Shown: positions 1 to 8,762 of the stretch, in pieces | Position numbering within the stretch: the stretch's first letter is position 1 | How the letters are laid out: every line of letters begins with the position of its first letter | NCBI GenBank assembly: GCA_949439935.1 | Contig: CASRZA010000008.1 | Coordinates: forward strand, 1-34,217 | Reading direction: 5' to 3' | DNA from: an uncultured Bacilli bacterium | GTDB lineage: Bacteria > Bacillota_I > Bacilli_A > RF39 > UBA660 | DNA length: 34,217 nt | Notes under the pieces: model-generated | What the model was told of the DNA's origin: nothing | The model's database searches: none | What the model saw: only the letters and a program-made list of their open reading frames with translations | Program-made: the position numbers and the translations under genes

Positions 1-104
1 CCTACATCGGTTATGTCGCTCCAGTAATCAATATTAAGCCAGAATACTTAAATCAACTAAAAGGAACAGGAACTACGAGTGATCCGTACCGACTTGAAGA
101 CTAG
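1..104 (+). CDS. 3' end of a probable cell-surface or secreted protein (partial)
   Basis: The frame that begins at base 3 stays open to the TAG at 102-104 and gives 33 residues. The tail ends with GTGTTSDPYRLED. Tails of this GTG-TSDPY-L type are common in large exported or adhesin-like Gram-positive proteins, where they sit in small beta-rich repeats. The frame is followed at once by a hairpin terminator, which fits a real gene end. The rest of the gene lies outside the window, so no specific function can be given. The surface-protein reading is an inference from the short motif only. Confidence 0.5.
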   Translation, partial: YIGYVAPVINIKPEYLNQLKGTGTTSDPYRLED

Positions 105-130
105 AAAGCCCTATATAAGAGGCTTTTTTT
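105..130 (+). terminator. Rho-independent terminator after the partial surface gene
   Basis: AAAGCC pairs with GGCTTT across a 10-base loop and runs into seven T residues. It directly follows the TAG stop and separates this gene from rlmN. Confidence 0.75.
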
Positions 131-131
131 C

Positions 132-160
132 TTGTAAAGGATGTTGTTTTTTGCTATAAT
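132..160 (+). promoter_or_regulatory. Sigma-A-type promoter of the rlmN operon
   Basis: TTGTAA (132-137), a 17-base spacer and TATAAT (155-160), with an upstream TG that makes an extended -10 (TGCTATAAT). Transcription would start near 167. This probably drives rlmN, stp, prkC, rsgA and rpe. Confidence 0.7.
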
Positions 161-183
161 TGTGGAGATAGAGAGTGATCTAT

Positions 184-1206
184 ATGACTAATATATACGA
201 TATGACTAGAGATGAACTCATCGCATGGTTAGAGACTAAAAATGTAAAATCTTTTAAGGCTATTCAGATATATGAGTGGCTTTATGTACATAGAGTTAAG
301 ACTTTTGACGAAATGACTAACTTAAAAAAAGAGTTTATAGATGAGCTGAAAAACAATTATACGATCGATCAACTTTCGATAAAAAAACGCGAGGAGAGCG
401 AAACTGCTTTAAAGTATCTCTTCGAGCTTAAAGATCAAAACCTTATAGAGGCGGTAGTCATGAAACACGACTACGGTATAAGCGTCTGTGTGTCTAGTCA
501 AATCGGCTGCAACATGGGATGTGCCTTTTGTGAAAGTGGTAGATTAAAGAAAGTTCGCGACCTTTTGCCTGGCGAAATCATAGGGCAACTCTTGGCGATC
601 GAAGAAAATTCGGGTTTAAAGATAAATTCTGTCGTAATTATGGGTATAGGAGAGCCGTTTGATAACTATGATAATATTATAAGGTTCTTGAATATCGTGA
701 ACGATGCGAAGGGTATGGCAATAGGTGCAAGACACATCACCGTATCGACGAGTGGAATAGTACCTAAAATAAAAGAATTCTCTGAATTCCCTCTACAGAT
801 AAACTTGGCTATAAGTTTGCATGCTCCAAACGACGAGATAAGAAACAGAATAATGAAAATAAATAAGGTTTACAATATTGACACTTTAATGTCCGCTATT
901 CGCGAATATTCGACAAAAACTAATAGACGCGTCACTATAGAGTATGTTATGCTTAAAGGGATAAATGACAGCAAAGAGTGTGCTTATGAATTAGTCGATC
1001 TCTTAAAAGGTATGAACGTCTACGTAAACTTGATACCTTATAATGAAACTAGCCATTTAGAATTTGAAAAATCGAGTACGAAGAAAAAAGATGAATTTTT
1101 TGAAATTTTAAATAAAAATGGTATAACTGTTACCGTTCGTCGAGAATTCGGCGGAGGTATATCGGCAGCATGCGGGCAACTCCGTGCAAATGAGGTGGAA
1201 AGATGA
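184..1206 (+). CDS. rlmN: Dual-specificity 23S rRNA/tRNA adenine-C2 methyltransferase RlmN
   Basis: Radical-SAM enzyme that methylates C2 of A2503 in 23S rRNA and of A37 in some tRNAs. The protein (340 residues) has the CNMGCAFC cluster motif (CxxxCxxC, near residues 109-116), the GIGEP and SVSTSG-type SAM-binding segments, and the second catalytic cysteine in AACGQL near the C-terminus, as expected of RlmN. An upstream in-frame GTG at 175 exists. I prefer ATG 184 because the predicted transcription start (about 167) leaves the GAGAG at 171-175 as the ribosome binding site, and because MTNIYDM fits the family N-terminus. The stop overlaps the start of stp (ATGA). The [4Fe-4S] cluster it needs may come from the Suf operon downstream. 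Cfr was considered and not favoured. Confidence 0.93.
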   Translation: MTNIYDMTRDELIAWLETKNVKSFKAIQIYEWLYVHRVKTFDEMTNLKKEFIDELKNNYTIDQLSIKKREESETALKYLFELKDQNLIEAVVMKHDYGISVCVSSQIGCNMGCAFCESGRLKKVRDLLPGEIIGQLLAIEENSGLKINSVVIMGIGEPFDNYDNIIRFLNIVNDAKGMAIGARHITVSTSGIVPKIKEFSEFPLQINLAISLHAPNDEIRNRIMKINKVYNIDTLMSAIREYSTKTNRRVTIEYVMLKGINDSKECAYELVDLLKGMNVYVNLIPYNETSHLEFEKSSTKKKDEFFEILNKNGITVTVRREFGGGISAACGQLRANEVER

Positions 1207-1946
1207 AATCGTTTTATATAACTGACCCAGGAATCGTCAGAAGTCATAACGAGGATTCGGTAATAATAGTAAAAAACATAATGGGCGAACACATGATGAT
1301 CGTGGCGGACGGAATGGGAGGCCACAGAGCAGGTGAAATAGCAAGTGGTATCGCAGTTTCACATTTGAGCGAGAGATTTAAAAATCTTTCTAGCATAGGG
1401 AGCAAACTAGATGCTATAAACTGGCTAGACGAAAACGTCGCAATAATAAATGCAGAGATCATAAAGTATGCCAATAGCAACCCAGATTGCATGGGAATGG
1501 GAACGACTTTGGTTCTCGCGATTTTGACGGATGAATTTTTAATATTCGGAAACGTTGGGGATTCGAGTGGCTTTGTACTAAAAAATCAGAAACTACATAA
1601 AGTAACTAAGGACCATACCCTCGTAAATGTGCTAGTCGAATCAGGGGAACTCACTGAAGAAGAAGCTATCAATCATCCTAAGAAGAACGTTTTGATGAGA
1701 GCACTCGGAGCGAGTGATAAACAAGAATTAGATAAATTTGCCGTAGAGACTGACATCGATGCCATCCTTTTGTGCAGTGACGGCTTGACGAACATGTTAA
1801 GCTCTGAACAGATCGAAAATATATTAAACGATGATGAACTCGACATAGAGAGTAAATTAACTAAGATCGTTCGAAAGTGCAATTCTAGAGGAGGTACAGA
1901 CAACATTTCTATCGCGTACCTAGTTAAGGAGAGTAAAGAATTATGA
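1203..1946 (+). CDS. stp: PP2C-family Ser/Thr protein phosphatase (PrpC/Stp)
   Basis: Metal-dependent phosphatase that reverses phosphorylation by the PASTA kinase encoded next. PP2C motifs are clear: RSHNEDS near the N-terminus, ADGMGGHRAGEIAS (metal-binding Asp), GDSSGF, a central CSDGLTNML and the terminal GGTDNISIAYL with the last metal-binding Asp. At 247 residues it matches bacterial PrpC/Stp1 length. There is no membrane segment, so it is cytosolic. The ATG overlaps the TGA of rlmN and its own stop overlaps the prkC start, so translation is likely coupled. The order phosphatase then kinase is conserved across Bacillota. Confidence 0.93.
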   Translation: MKSFYITDPGIVRSHNEDSVIIVKNIMGEHMMIVADGMGGHRAGEIASGIAVSHLSERFKNLSSIGSKLDAINWLDENVAIINAEIIKYANSNPDCMGMGTTLVLAILTDEFLIFGNVGDSSGFVLKNQKLHKVTKDHTLVNVLVESGELTEEEAINHPKKNVLMRALGASDKQELDKFAVETDIDAILLCSDGLTNMLSSEQIENILNDDELDIESKLTKIVRKCNSRGGTDNISIAYLVKESKEL

Positions 1947-3691
1947 TAATGAAGGGGCAGAAAATAAACGACCGCTATCAGATAATCAAGTCGATAGGCG
2001 AAGGTGGTATGGCGAATGTATACCTCGCTTATGATACGATTTTAGATAGAAATGTAGCTGTCAAAGTCCTTCGTGGGGATTTAGCTAGTGATGAAAAATT
2101 TGTAAGACGGTTTCAAAGAGAAGCTTTAAGTGCGAGTTCTTTGGCGCATCCTAACATCGTAGAAGTTTATGACGTCGGAGAAGACAACGGTTCTTATTAT
2201 ATGGTCATGGAGTATATCGAGGGGAAACATCTGAAAGAATTGATAAAAAAGCGTGGAAAGCTCACCCTTTCGGAAGTTATAGATATTATGAGTCAGATCT
2301 GTGACGGCTTGGCGGTTGCGCACGATTCGTATATAATTCATAGAGATATTAAGCCACAGAATATCATGATATTGGATAGTGGATTAGTAAAAATAACCGA
2401 TTTCGGTATTGCGATGGCTTTGAATAGTACGCAGTTAACTCAGACTAATTCAGTCATGGGAAGCGTCCATTATCTTCCACCAGAGCAAGCGAGTGGAAAG
2501 GGCTCTACGATGCAAAGCGACATATATTCTATGGGAATACTCATGTATGAACTCTTGACTGGTACTTTGCCTTTCAGGGGAGAGAATGCTGTAGAGATCG
2601 CTTTGAAACAGTTGAAGGAACCCATTCCTAACTTGAAAGAAAAGTTGCCAGATGTTCCAAATTCGATAGTGAACATCGTCAGACGTGCGACGGCAAAGAA
2701 TCCTAAAAATAGATATGCCGATGCAAGAGAAATGCTAGACGATATCAAGACGGCGATGGACGATAGTCGAGTAGGAGAAAAAGTGATGGAATTTAAGTAT
2801 CCAGAAATCGACGAAATCGATAAGCAAGCAGCCGCAAAGAAAGCTCAAAAAGAAGCTTCTTCGGCATCAAATGCGCCTATTAAAGAAGAGCCATTAGTAG
2901 TTTCAAAGAAAGTTACGGAGGACGAAGTGAAAAAGGAAAATAAGTTGTTACTTATCTTGGGAGCAGTATTTACAGGAATCGTGGTGCTCGTTACTGCTAT
3001 ATGTGTCGTCTTACCTCGTGTGACGAGTGTAGGGAACGTCAAAGTTCCCGATGTCAGCGAGATGGACGAGGTCAAAGCTGAAGAGATATTGATCGAAGAA
3101 GGATTGAAAATCAACCAGGAAATCAAAGAAACTCCTTCGGATACGATACCTGAAGGACAAGTTGTCAAAACCGACCCAGCCGCTGGAAGAACGGTAAAAG
3201 AAGGCACAGAAGTTACTATATACGTATCTTCTGGAACGAATGCGTTAACTTTGGAAGACTATACTGGTCAAAACTATATAGAAGTTAAGGCGAGATTGGA
3301 AAGTCTTTATGCTATAAATATAAAAGTGGAATCTAAAGATGTAGATAACCCTGCTGATTATACAGCAACTGAGATAATAGGGCAATTCCCAGCTGCGGGT
3401 GAGAAAGTCTTAGAAGGCGGAACGTTGATACTTTATTATCCAAATGTAGAGGAACGCTATCCTGACTTCACTACTGGCGATTACTCGTTATCTGAGATAG
3501 AAGAGTTTGCTAAAAAATACAGTTTAAAGTTAAACACTAAGTACGAAACGAGTTCAGAGGTTCCGGCCGGTACTATCATAAGACAGAGTCGTCAAGCGGG
3601 CTCTAGAATAACAGCAGGCGCGACTTTCACAATAACTATTTCACAAGAACCGATAGATGAAAATCCGAATGAGGTCGATATCGATGGCTAA
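1943..3691 (+). CDS. prkC: PASTA-domain Ser/Thr protein kinase (PrkC/StkP family)
   Basis: Membrane Hanks-type kinase whose extracellular PASTA repeats bind muropeptide-like cell-wall ligands. Kinase motifs: glycine loop IGEGGMANV (18-26), catalytic Lys41 in VAVK, Glu60, HRDIKPQN with Asp135, DFG at 153-155. A lysine-rich juxtamembrane stretch leads to one transmembrane helix (about 335-357). About three PASTA-like units follow (roughly 362-430, 431-500, 501-570). The third is divergent. The length of 582 is normal for the family. ATG 1943 overlaps the stp stop, and AAGGAGAG at 1926-1933 is its ribosome binding site; ATG 1949 is a possible alternative. The gene overlaps the start of rsgA by 8 bases. 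Confidence 0.95.
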   Translation: MIMKGQKINDRYQIIKSIGEGGMANVYLAYDTILDRNVAVKVLRGDLASDEKFVRRFQREALSASSLAHPNIVEVYDVGEDNGSYYMVMEYIEGKHLKELIKKRGKLTLSEVIDIMSQICDGLAVAHDSYIIHRDIKPQNIMILDSGLVKITDFGIAMALNSTQLTQTNSVMGSVHYLPPEQASGKGSTMQSDIYSMGILMYELLTGTLPFRGENAVEIALKQLKEPIPNLKEKLPDVPNSIVNIVRRATAKNPKNRYADAREMLDDIKTAMDDSRVGEKVMEFKYPEIDEIDKQAAAKKAQKEASSASNAPIKEEPLVVSKKVTEDEVKKENKLLLILGAVFTGIVVLVTAICVVLPRVTSVGNVKVPDVSEMDEVKAEEILIEEGLKINQEIKETPSDTIPEGQVVKTDPAAGRTVKEGTEVTIYVSSGTNALTLEDYTGQNYIEVKARLESLYAINIKVESKDVDNPADYTATEIIGQFPAAGEKVLEGGTLILYYPNVEERYPDFTTGDYSLSEIEEFAKKYSLKLNTKYETSSEVPAGTIIRQSRQAGSRITAGATFTITISQEPIDENPNEVDIDG

Positions 3692-4520
3692 GACTGGATA
3701 TATTACGAAAATAATAAGTAACCTCTTTACAGTCGAGACTACGGATGGGCTCGTATATGAGTGCCGAGCTCGTGGAAAGTTCAGGAAAGACTTACAAATC
3801 CCCTTGGTTGGGGACTTTGTCGTTATAGATAGTGAAAATGCCTATATTTTAGAGATAAAGCCACGAAAGAATGAACTTTCACGTCCCCAAATTGCCAACG
3901 TAGACGTAGGGCTCATTTTAACGAGTGTCGAAGAACCGAACTTAAGTTTGAATCTATTGGATAAGCAGATTTTGGCAGTAAGCGCCGCGGGCATAGAGCC
4001 GATAATCTGTGTTTCTAAAGAAGACCTCGTCGATAAGCGCGAACTCAAAGAAATAAAAGAGATATTTAAATATTATAAGAAAATAGGGTACAAAGTAGTA
4101 AGTAATAAACATCTTTTTAAACTTAAAAGATATATCAAAGATAAGACTGTAGTTCTTACGGGACAGACTGGGGCCGGAAAATCGACGCTTTTAAATAAGT
4201 TAGATCGCCGACTAGATTTGAAGACTAGTCCTATAAGCAAAGCTTTAGGAAGAGGAGTACATACGACTAGGCACGTCGAACTATTCAAAGTTTGTAAGGC
4301 TAGAATTGCGGATACGCCTGGATTTAGTGCGCTTGATTTAAACTTTCCTAAAGAAGATCTTGCAAAACTATATCCAGATTTTAAGGGTTATTCTTGTAAG
4401 TTCGACAATTGCTCGCATGTAAACGAACTAAAATGTGGCGTAAAAGAGGCTTTAAATGAAGGTAAAATCAAAAAGTCTCGGTATGAAAATTATATTAAAT
4501 TTAGAGAAGAGATGAAATAA
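3684..4520 (+). CDS. rsgA: Ribosome small-subunit-dependent GTPase A (RsgA)
   Basis: Circularly permuted GTPase that helps late 30S maturation. The 278-residue protein shows an N-terminal OB-fold region. The GTPase motifs then occur in permuted order: G4-like SKED (about 111-114), G1 GQTGAGKST (about 160-168), a switch region with GRGVHTTRH, and G3 DTPG. A C-terminal zinc motif has Cys238, Cys243, His245 and Cys251. A longer open frame begins at 3657, but ATG 3684 has GAGGT 8 bases upstream and gives the family-like N-terminus. It overlaps prkC by 8 bases. In related genomes rsgA also follows prkC. Confidence 0.95.
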   Translation: MAKTGYITKIISNLFTVETTDGLVYECRARGKFRKDLQIPLVGDFVVIDSENAYILEIKPRKNELSRPQIANVDVGLILTSVEEPNLSLNLLDKQILAVSAAGIEPIICVSKEDLVDKRELKEIKEIFKYYKKIGYKVVSNKHLFKLKRYIKDKTVVLTGQTGAGKSTLLNKLDRRLDLKTSPISKALGRGVHTTRHVELFKVCKARIADTPGFSALDLNFPKEDLAKLYPDFKGYSCKFDNCSHVNELKCGVKEALNEGKIKKSRYENYIKFREEMK

Positions 4521-5140
4521 TGAAGATAGCAGTTTCTATCCTCGTTTCAAATTATTCCGAAGAAGAGACGATTTTAAAGATTAATGAAACAGATGCCGAT
4601 TATTTACACGTCGATGTTACAGACGGCCATTTTGTTCCTGATAAGACACCTGAGAGGGAGTATTTGCATTTATCTCATAAACCGTTAAACGTTCATTTGA
4701 TGGTTTCGAGACCTTTCAGTTATATATCTAAGTATGCTGCTATGAAGGCGGAAACGATAAGTATTTCGTCTGAGATAGAAGACGATAAGTTAGCAATTTT
4801 GGAATATATTAAGTCGCTTGGTGTAAGATGCGGAATGGCTATCAAACCTGGCACTACTGTAAGTATGTTAGAAGATTATTTTGACATTTTAGATGAGATC
4901 ATCGTATTGACTGTCGAGCCTGGTAAGGGCGGTCAGAAGATGAAAGAAGAAGTCTTAGAGAAGGTAGACGAACTCGTAAGATTGCGAGATGAATTTGGTT
5001 ACAAGTATACGATCATGGTCGACGGAGGAATCAACGATAAAAATATTGTGAAGGCTAGTAAAGCCGATATAGTCGTCGTGGGTTCATACATATGCAAAAG
5101 TGAAGATTTCCAGTCCCAAATCGACAGATTAAGACTTTAA
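4520..5140 (+). CDS. rpe: Ribulose-phosphate 3-epimerase-like TIM-barrel protein, divergent
   Basis: Predicted to interconvert ribulose-5-phosphate and xylulose-5-phosphate. The rpe-type position after rsgA supports the call. Retained features: VSIL at the start, HVDVTDGHFVPD with the metal-binding His and Asp, VHLM with the second His, the PGKGGQK loop and VDGGI with the catalytic Asp near the C-terminus, then VVGSYI. Divergences: the block usually reading TVHxEA is TISISSEI, so its histidine is absent; the phosphate loop reads PGKGG rather than PGFGG; and the protein is short (206 residues, usual about 215-225). The metal and acid/base residues remain, so activity is likely but not certain. 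The start overlaps the rsgA stop by one base. Confidence 0.8.
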   Translation: MKIAVSILVSNYSEEETILKINETDADYLHVDVTDGHFVPDKTPEREYLHLSHKPLNVHLMVSRPFSYISKYAAMKAETISISSEIEDDKLAILEYIKSLGVRCGMAIKPGTTVSMLEDYFDILDEIIVLTVEPGKGGQKMKEEVLEKVDELVRLRDEFGYKYTIMVDGGINDKNIVKASKADIVVVGSYICKSEDFQSQIDRLRL

Positions 5141-5144
5141 AAAG

Positions 5145-5153
5145 TGTTATAAT
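5145..5153 (+). promoter_or_regulatory. Extended -10 promoter upstream of the HdeD-like gene and suf operon
   Basis: TGTTATAAT lies just after the rpe stop. No good -35 is seen at 17 bases (CAGATT), so the TG extension may compensate. It probably drives the gene at 5189 and perhaps the suf genes 11 bases further on. Confidence 0.5.
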
Positions 5154-5188
5154 GATGTTAAAATAATAGATAGAAAGAAGTGTTTAAT

Positions 5189-5710
5189 ATGCAAAAAATT
5201 GTCATAAAAAGGTATGAGTCGAAAAAAACTCTCGTTACTCCAGTTATTTTCTTTATCATCGGCATGATACTTTTCTTAAATCCTAGTGGAATCGTCAACT
5301 TTATCTCTTACATATTCGGTGGAGTTTTCTTAGCTTTGGGAATAGGGAAATATATCGCAGATAATAAGAGAAATGATAAGACGACAGGAGATACTTTTTA
5401 CAGTGTCGTGATGGTCGTATTAGGTGTGATATTTATATTTTTCTCTAGCGCGATTGAATTTTTGATAAGACTAGCGATCGGAATTTGGATCATCATAAAT
5501 GCGATCAATACTATTGCAATAGGATCTAACTTGGCTAGAGTAGAAAAGAAAGCAGTAGTCACCTTGATAATCGGATTTATTTTGCTCTTGATGGGATTAT
5601 ATACTATATTAGTCGAAAACTTAGTACTATCGACGTTGGGGTTAGTGATTTTGATCTATTCTATCCTAGAGATAGTCGACTATTTCTATATTCAAGCAAA
5701 AAATAGATAA
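5189..5710 (+). CDS. HdeD/DUF308-like six-helix membrane protein
   Basis: A 173-residue very hydrophobic protein with about six predicted transmembrane helices: VIFFIIGMILFL, FISYIFGGVFLALGI, VVMVVLGVIFIFF, LAIGIWIIINAINTI, VTLIIGFILLLMGLY and LGLVILIYSILEI. The evenly spaced Gly-rich helices and the charged loops after helices 2 and 4 resemble the HdeD/DUF308 family, whose molecular role in Bacillota is unknown. A GTG at 5180 is in frame. ATG 5189 is preferred because GAAAGAAG lies about 9 bases upstream. It precedes sufC by only 11 bases, so it may be cotranscribed with suf, but I see no functional link. Confidence 0.6.
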   Translation: MQKIVIKRYESKKTLVTPVIFFIIGMILFLNPSGIVNFISYIFGGVFLALGIGKYIADNKRNDKTTGDTFYSVVMVVLGVIFIFFSSAIEFLIRLAIGIWIIINAINTIAIGSNLARVEKKAVVTLIIGFILLLMGLYTILVENLVLSTLGLVILIYSILEIVDYFYIQAKNR

Positions 5711-5721
5711 GGAAGAGCACT

Positions 5722-6459
5722 ATGTTAAAAATTAAAGATTTAAAGATCGAAGCTTCTGGTAAAGCGATCGTCGAAAGTTTAAATTTGAAAATCCCAGCAG
5801 GGGAAATCCACGTCATCATGGGACCGAATGGAATAGGAAAGAGCACGATCTGCAGAACCATCATGGGAGATCCAAATTTTAAGGTGTCTGCAGGGACTCT
5901 CGAATATAACAACGAAGAAATTACGAAATTACCCCCTAACGAGCGTGCGAAGAGGGGTATCTTCTTGTTGGAACAAAATCCGACGGCAATCCCAGGCGTT
6001 ACAAATGCTGAGATGTTGAGAGTTGCCGAAGCGGATAGGGGCATTAAAGAATCTATTTTCGAGTTTAATAAAAGATTGTCAAAAGCATGTGAAGACTTGC
6101 ATATCGATTCGGGCTATATACATCACAATATAAATGAATCGATGAGTGGTGGAGAGAAAAAGAAAAATGAACTTTTGCAGATCGAGATTTTAAGACCGTC
6201 GTTGATCCTTTTGGACGAATTGGATAGTGGTCTGGACGTAGATTCACTCAAGAGTCTCGCTACGAGGTTAGACGAATATAGGAAAGAAACTAAATCTTCT
6301 ATTTTGATCATCACGCATCACAAGAATATTTTAGATTATCTACCACCAGATAAAGTATATATTTTAAACGATGGGAAGATGTCTATGGAAGGTGGTATGG
6401 AATTGGCCGAAGCGGTCGAAAAAAATGGCTTTAAGGGGGCGTTTAGTGTAGGTGAATGA
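5722..6459 (+). CDS. sufC: Fe-S cluster assembly ATPase SufC
   Basis: ABC-type ATPase that works with the SufB/SufD scaffold in [Fe-S] cluster assembly in the cytosol. Motifs: Walker A GPNGIGKST (34-42), Q-loop in LLEQNP, signature MSGGEKKKNE (141-150), the SufC-specific run of lysines, Walker B LILLDELDSGLD (161 onward) and the H-loop ITHH. The length of 245 is typical. The ribosome binding site AAGGAAGAG precedes the ATG. It is the first of four closely packed suf genes. Confidence 0.95.
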   Translation: MLKIKDLKIEASGKAIVESLNLKIPAGEIHVIMGPNGIGKSTICRTIMGDPNFKVSAGTLEYNNEEITKLPPNERAKRGIFLLEQNPTAIPGVTNAEMLRVAEADRGIKESIFEFNKRLSKACEDLHIDSGYIHHNINESMSGGEKKKNELLQIEILRPSLILLDELDSGLDVDSLKSLATRLDEYRKETKSSILIITHHKNILDYLPPDKVYILNDGKMSMEGGMELAEAVEKNGFKGAFSVGE

Positions 6460-6466
6460 TAAGTAT

Positions 6467-7123
6467 ATGAATAATATAATATTGAGTGGTGGAATCGTCG
6501 AATTGGATAAGTACATCGATTCAGCACGTCTGATCATAAAAGAAGATACTATAATCAATGCAATAAATCTGCACAACAACATGGACCTCTGTATCGTAGT
6601 AGAAAGCGGATGTAATTTGGAATTTAACATGTTCGACTATGCGGTAAGCTTGGAAACGTCTTTGGATGTTGAACTTCACGACAATTCGACTTTCACCCTC
6701 AACGGTGCCTTTATTTCAGAGGTTAAATATGAACTTAACATAGATACTAAACTATATGGAGATAACATCTACGCAACTGTCGACTTAAGAGGTATAAACG
6801 AAGAAGATGGTACAGTTAAAATAAATATGAATGGAACTGTCGCTGGCGAAACACATAGAAACGTCCTGAACGAATATGCCAAAGTATTAAATAAGAGTAA
6901 ACTGTCGAACGTGTTGATACCAAATTTGATAGTCAATACTAACGATGTCGAAGCTAATCATGGAGTAAGCGTAGGAAGAATAGACGAGAATGAAATATTC
7001 TATTTGACTAGTAAAGGCATAGACAGACATAACGCCGTTAAGTTGGTAGAAGAAGGATTTATAGAATCTATCATGCCTGAAGATGTGAAAGAGAAAATTA
7101 AAAATATACTTATGGGGAGGTGA
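6467..7123 (+). CDS. Short SufB/SufD-type Fe-S scaffold protein
   Basis: The C-terminal half carries the SufB/SufD signature: PNLIVNTNDVEANHGVSVG, then DENEIFYLTSKGI and LVEEGFIESI, including the conserved His in ANHG that is used in cluster assembly. The protein is only 219 residues, against about 430-470 for Bacillus SufB or SufD, so the N-terminal part is missing or reduced and the beta-helix core makes up most of it. No second SufB or SufD gene follows in this window, so the operon appears to have one scaffold, as in the reduced Suf systems of many anaerobes. GTG 6452, overlapping sufC, is an alternative start; ATG 6467 has AGGTGA upstream. Whether it should be called SufB or SufD is not decided by reading. 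Confidence 0.8.
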   Translation: MNNIILSGGIVELDKYIDSARLIIKEDTIINAINLHNNMDLCIVVESGCNLEFNMFDYAVSLETSLDVELHDNSTFTLNGAFISEVKYELNIDTKLYGDNIYATVDLRGINEEDGTVKINMNGTVAGETHRNVLNEYAKVLNKSKLSNVLIPNLIVNTNDVEANHGVSVGRIDENEIFYLTSKGIDRHNAVKLVEEGFIESIMPEDVKEKIKNILMGR

Positions 7124-7127
7124 ACAA

Positions 7128-8327
7128 ATGAATGTACTTAAAGATTTTCCTATGTTAAATAGGGACTTGATCTATTTTGACAACGGGGCTACGACTTTTA
7201 AGCCTCAATGTGTCATCGATGCTATAACAGATTATTATTCTAATTATACGGCAAATGCTCATAGAGGAGATTATGATATCAGTTTACAAGTTGACGTTGC
7301 CTATGAAGCTACGAGGGATAAGATTCAAGAGTTCATCAATGCTAAGCATAGAGAAGAGATCGTTTTTACGAGTGGGACGACAGACTCACTCAACATGATC
7401 GTAAATGGCTTTTTCGAACATATTTTAGATCCTGGTGATGAGGTGATCATTTCTGATTCTGAACATGCCTCTAACGTCTTACCGTGGTTTAGACTGGCAA
7501 ACAAGAAGGGAATCGTCATTAAGTATGTGTCTTTAGACGACAATTTCCATGTAACTGTGGATGCGATTAAGCGAGTCATAACTCCTAAAACAAAAGTAAT
7601 ATCTCTTGCAGAGATCACTAACGTCGTAGGAGATGTGAGACCTATAAAAGATATTTGTGAGTTTGCCCATAAAAACAACATATTTGTCGTATGTGATGGA
7701 GCACAGAGCGTACCACATAAAAAGTGTGACGTACAAGATAGCGACGTCGACTTTCTCACTTTTTCGGCCCATAAAATGTGCGGCCCGACTGGTGTAGGAG
7801 TGCTTTATGGTAAAATTGAACTGCTAGAAAATTTGGATCCAGTCAAGATGGGCGGAGGCATGAACGAGTCGTTCGATAATGAAAAAGCCATATTTTTAAA
7901 AGAGCTTCCTATGCGGTTAGAGGCGGGTACACCTAATATAGCTGGAGTAATCGGATTCGGTGCAGCGATCGATTATCTCAACAATATAGGCATGGACAAT
8001 ATATTAGTCAAAGAAACTAACTTAAAGAAATATTTAGTTGAAAAATTGAGTACATTATCACACGTCGACATCATCAACGAAGAATGTGATAGTGGAATCG
8101 TCGCGTTTAATATAGATGGCATTTTCCCCCAAGATGTGGCTATCTATTTAAATAAATATAACGTCTGCGTACGAGCAGGCAATCATTGTGCCAAAATTTT
8201 GAAGAAAGCAGTAGGTGTCAAAAACACTGTAAGAGTCAGCTTATATTTTTATAATAACAAAGACGAGATAGATTCTTTTGTAGAACTTTTAAAAGATAGA
8301 GACAAAATCATGAAGGAAATGATATAG
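7128..8327 (+). CDS. sufS: Cysteine desulfurase SufS
   Basis: PLP enzyme that removes sulfur from cysteine for Fe-S assembly. The N-terminus (YFDNGATTFKP), GDYDISLQVD, the TSGTTDSLN cofactor loop, the AHK motif with the PLP lysine (Lys216 in SAHKMCGPTG) and the active-site Cys354 in RAGNHCAK are all visible. The usual RAGHHCA is RAGNHCA here, with Asn for the first His. The length of 399 is normal for group II desulfurases. GGGAGGTG precedes the ATG, 4 bases after the scaffold gene. The paired sulfur acceptor SufU follows without a gap. Confidence 0.95.
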   Translation: MNVLKDFPMLNRDLIYFDNGATTFKPQCVIDAITDYYSNYTANAHRGDYDISLQVDVAYEATRDKIQEFINAKHREEIVFTSGTTDSLNMIVNGFFEHILDPGDEVIISDSEHASNVLPWFRLANKKGIVIKYVSLDDNFHVTVDAIKRVITPKTKVISLAEITNVVGDVRPIKDICEFAHKNNIFVVCDGAQSVPHKKCDVQDSDVDFLTFSAHKMCGPTGVGVLYGKIELLENLDPVKMGGGMNESFDNEKAIFLKELPMRLEAGTPNIAGVIGFGAAIDYLNNIGMDNILVKETNLKKYLVEKLSTLSHVDIINEECDSGIVAFNIDGIFPQDVAIYLNKYNVCVRAGNHCAKILKKAVGVKNTVRVSLYFYNNKDEIDSFVELLKDRDKIMKEMI

Positions 8328-8762
8328 ATGGATGAAAATTTAAAAAGAGAAGTCATTTTAGATAATTACACTAACCCTAGCAATAGGATGAGAGTAGAAG
8401 ATGAAAAATATATTTATGTCAATTCCAACAATTCTTCTTGTATAGATAATATCGACCTTTGGGTTTTGATAGAAGATGGATTCATAAAAGATTTAAAGTT
8501 CGACGGCGAAGCTTGTGCTATAAGCACTTCTAGCACTTCGATCATGACTAAGGAACTCGTCGGGAAGAGTACTAAAGAAGCCCGAGAATTTATCGAAAAC
8601 TTCTATAATATGATCGAGGAGAGAGAATACGATAAGGAAACGTTAAATGAAGCTCTGGTTTACGACACGATTTATAAGCAAGCTAATAGGAAGACGTGTG
8701 CAACACTACCTTATAAAGGCGTTTTAGATGCTATAGAGAAATATGAACATGGAACACACTGA
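8328..8762 (+). CDS. sufU: SufU zinc-dependent sulfurtransferase
   Basis: SufU accepts sulfur from SufS. The three zinc/sulfur cysteines and the Asp are present: Cys38 and Asp40 in SSCIDNI, Cys63 in EACAIS and Cys124 in KTCATLPYKGV. The block between the second and third cysteines includes the insertion that separates SufU from IscU. The length is 144. The ATG is adjacent to the sufS stop, so translation is probably coupled. The operon ends here with a weak hairpin, and no sufB gene follows. Confidence 0.92.
   Translation: MDENLKREVILDNYTNPSNRMRVEDEKYIYVNSNNSSCIDNIDLWVLIEDGFIKDLKFDGEACAISTSSTSIMTKELVGKSTKEAREFIENFYNMIEEREYDKETLNEALVYDTIYKQANRKTCATLPYKGVLDAIEKYEHGTH

Noticed and set aside
184-1206. 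Cfr-type antibiotic resistance methyltransferase
   Set aside because: The gene order with stp, prkC and rsgA, and the overall sequence, fit RlmN.
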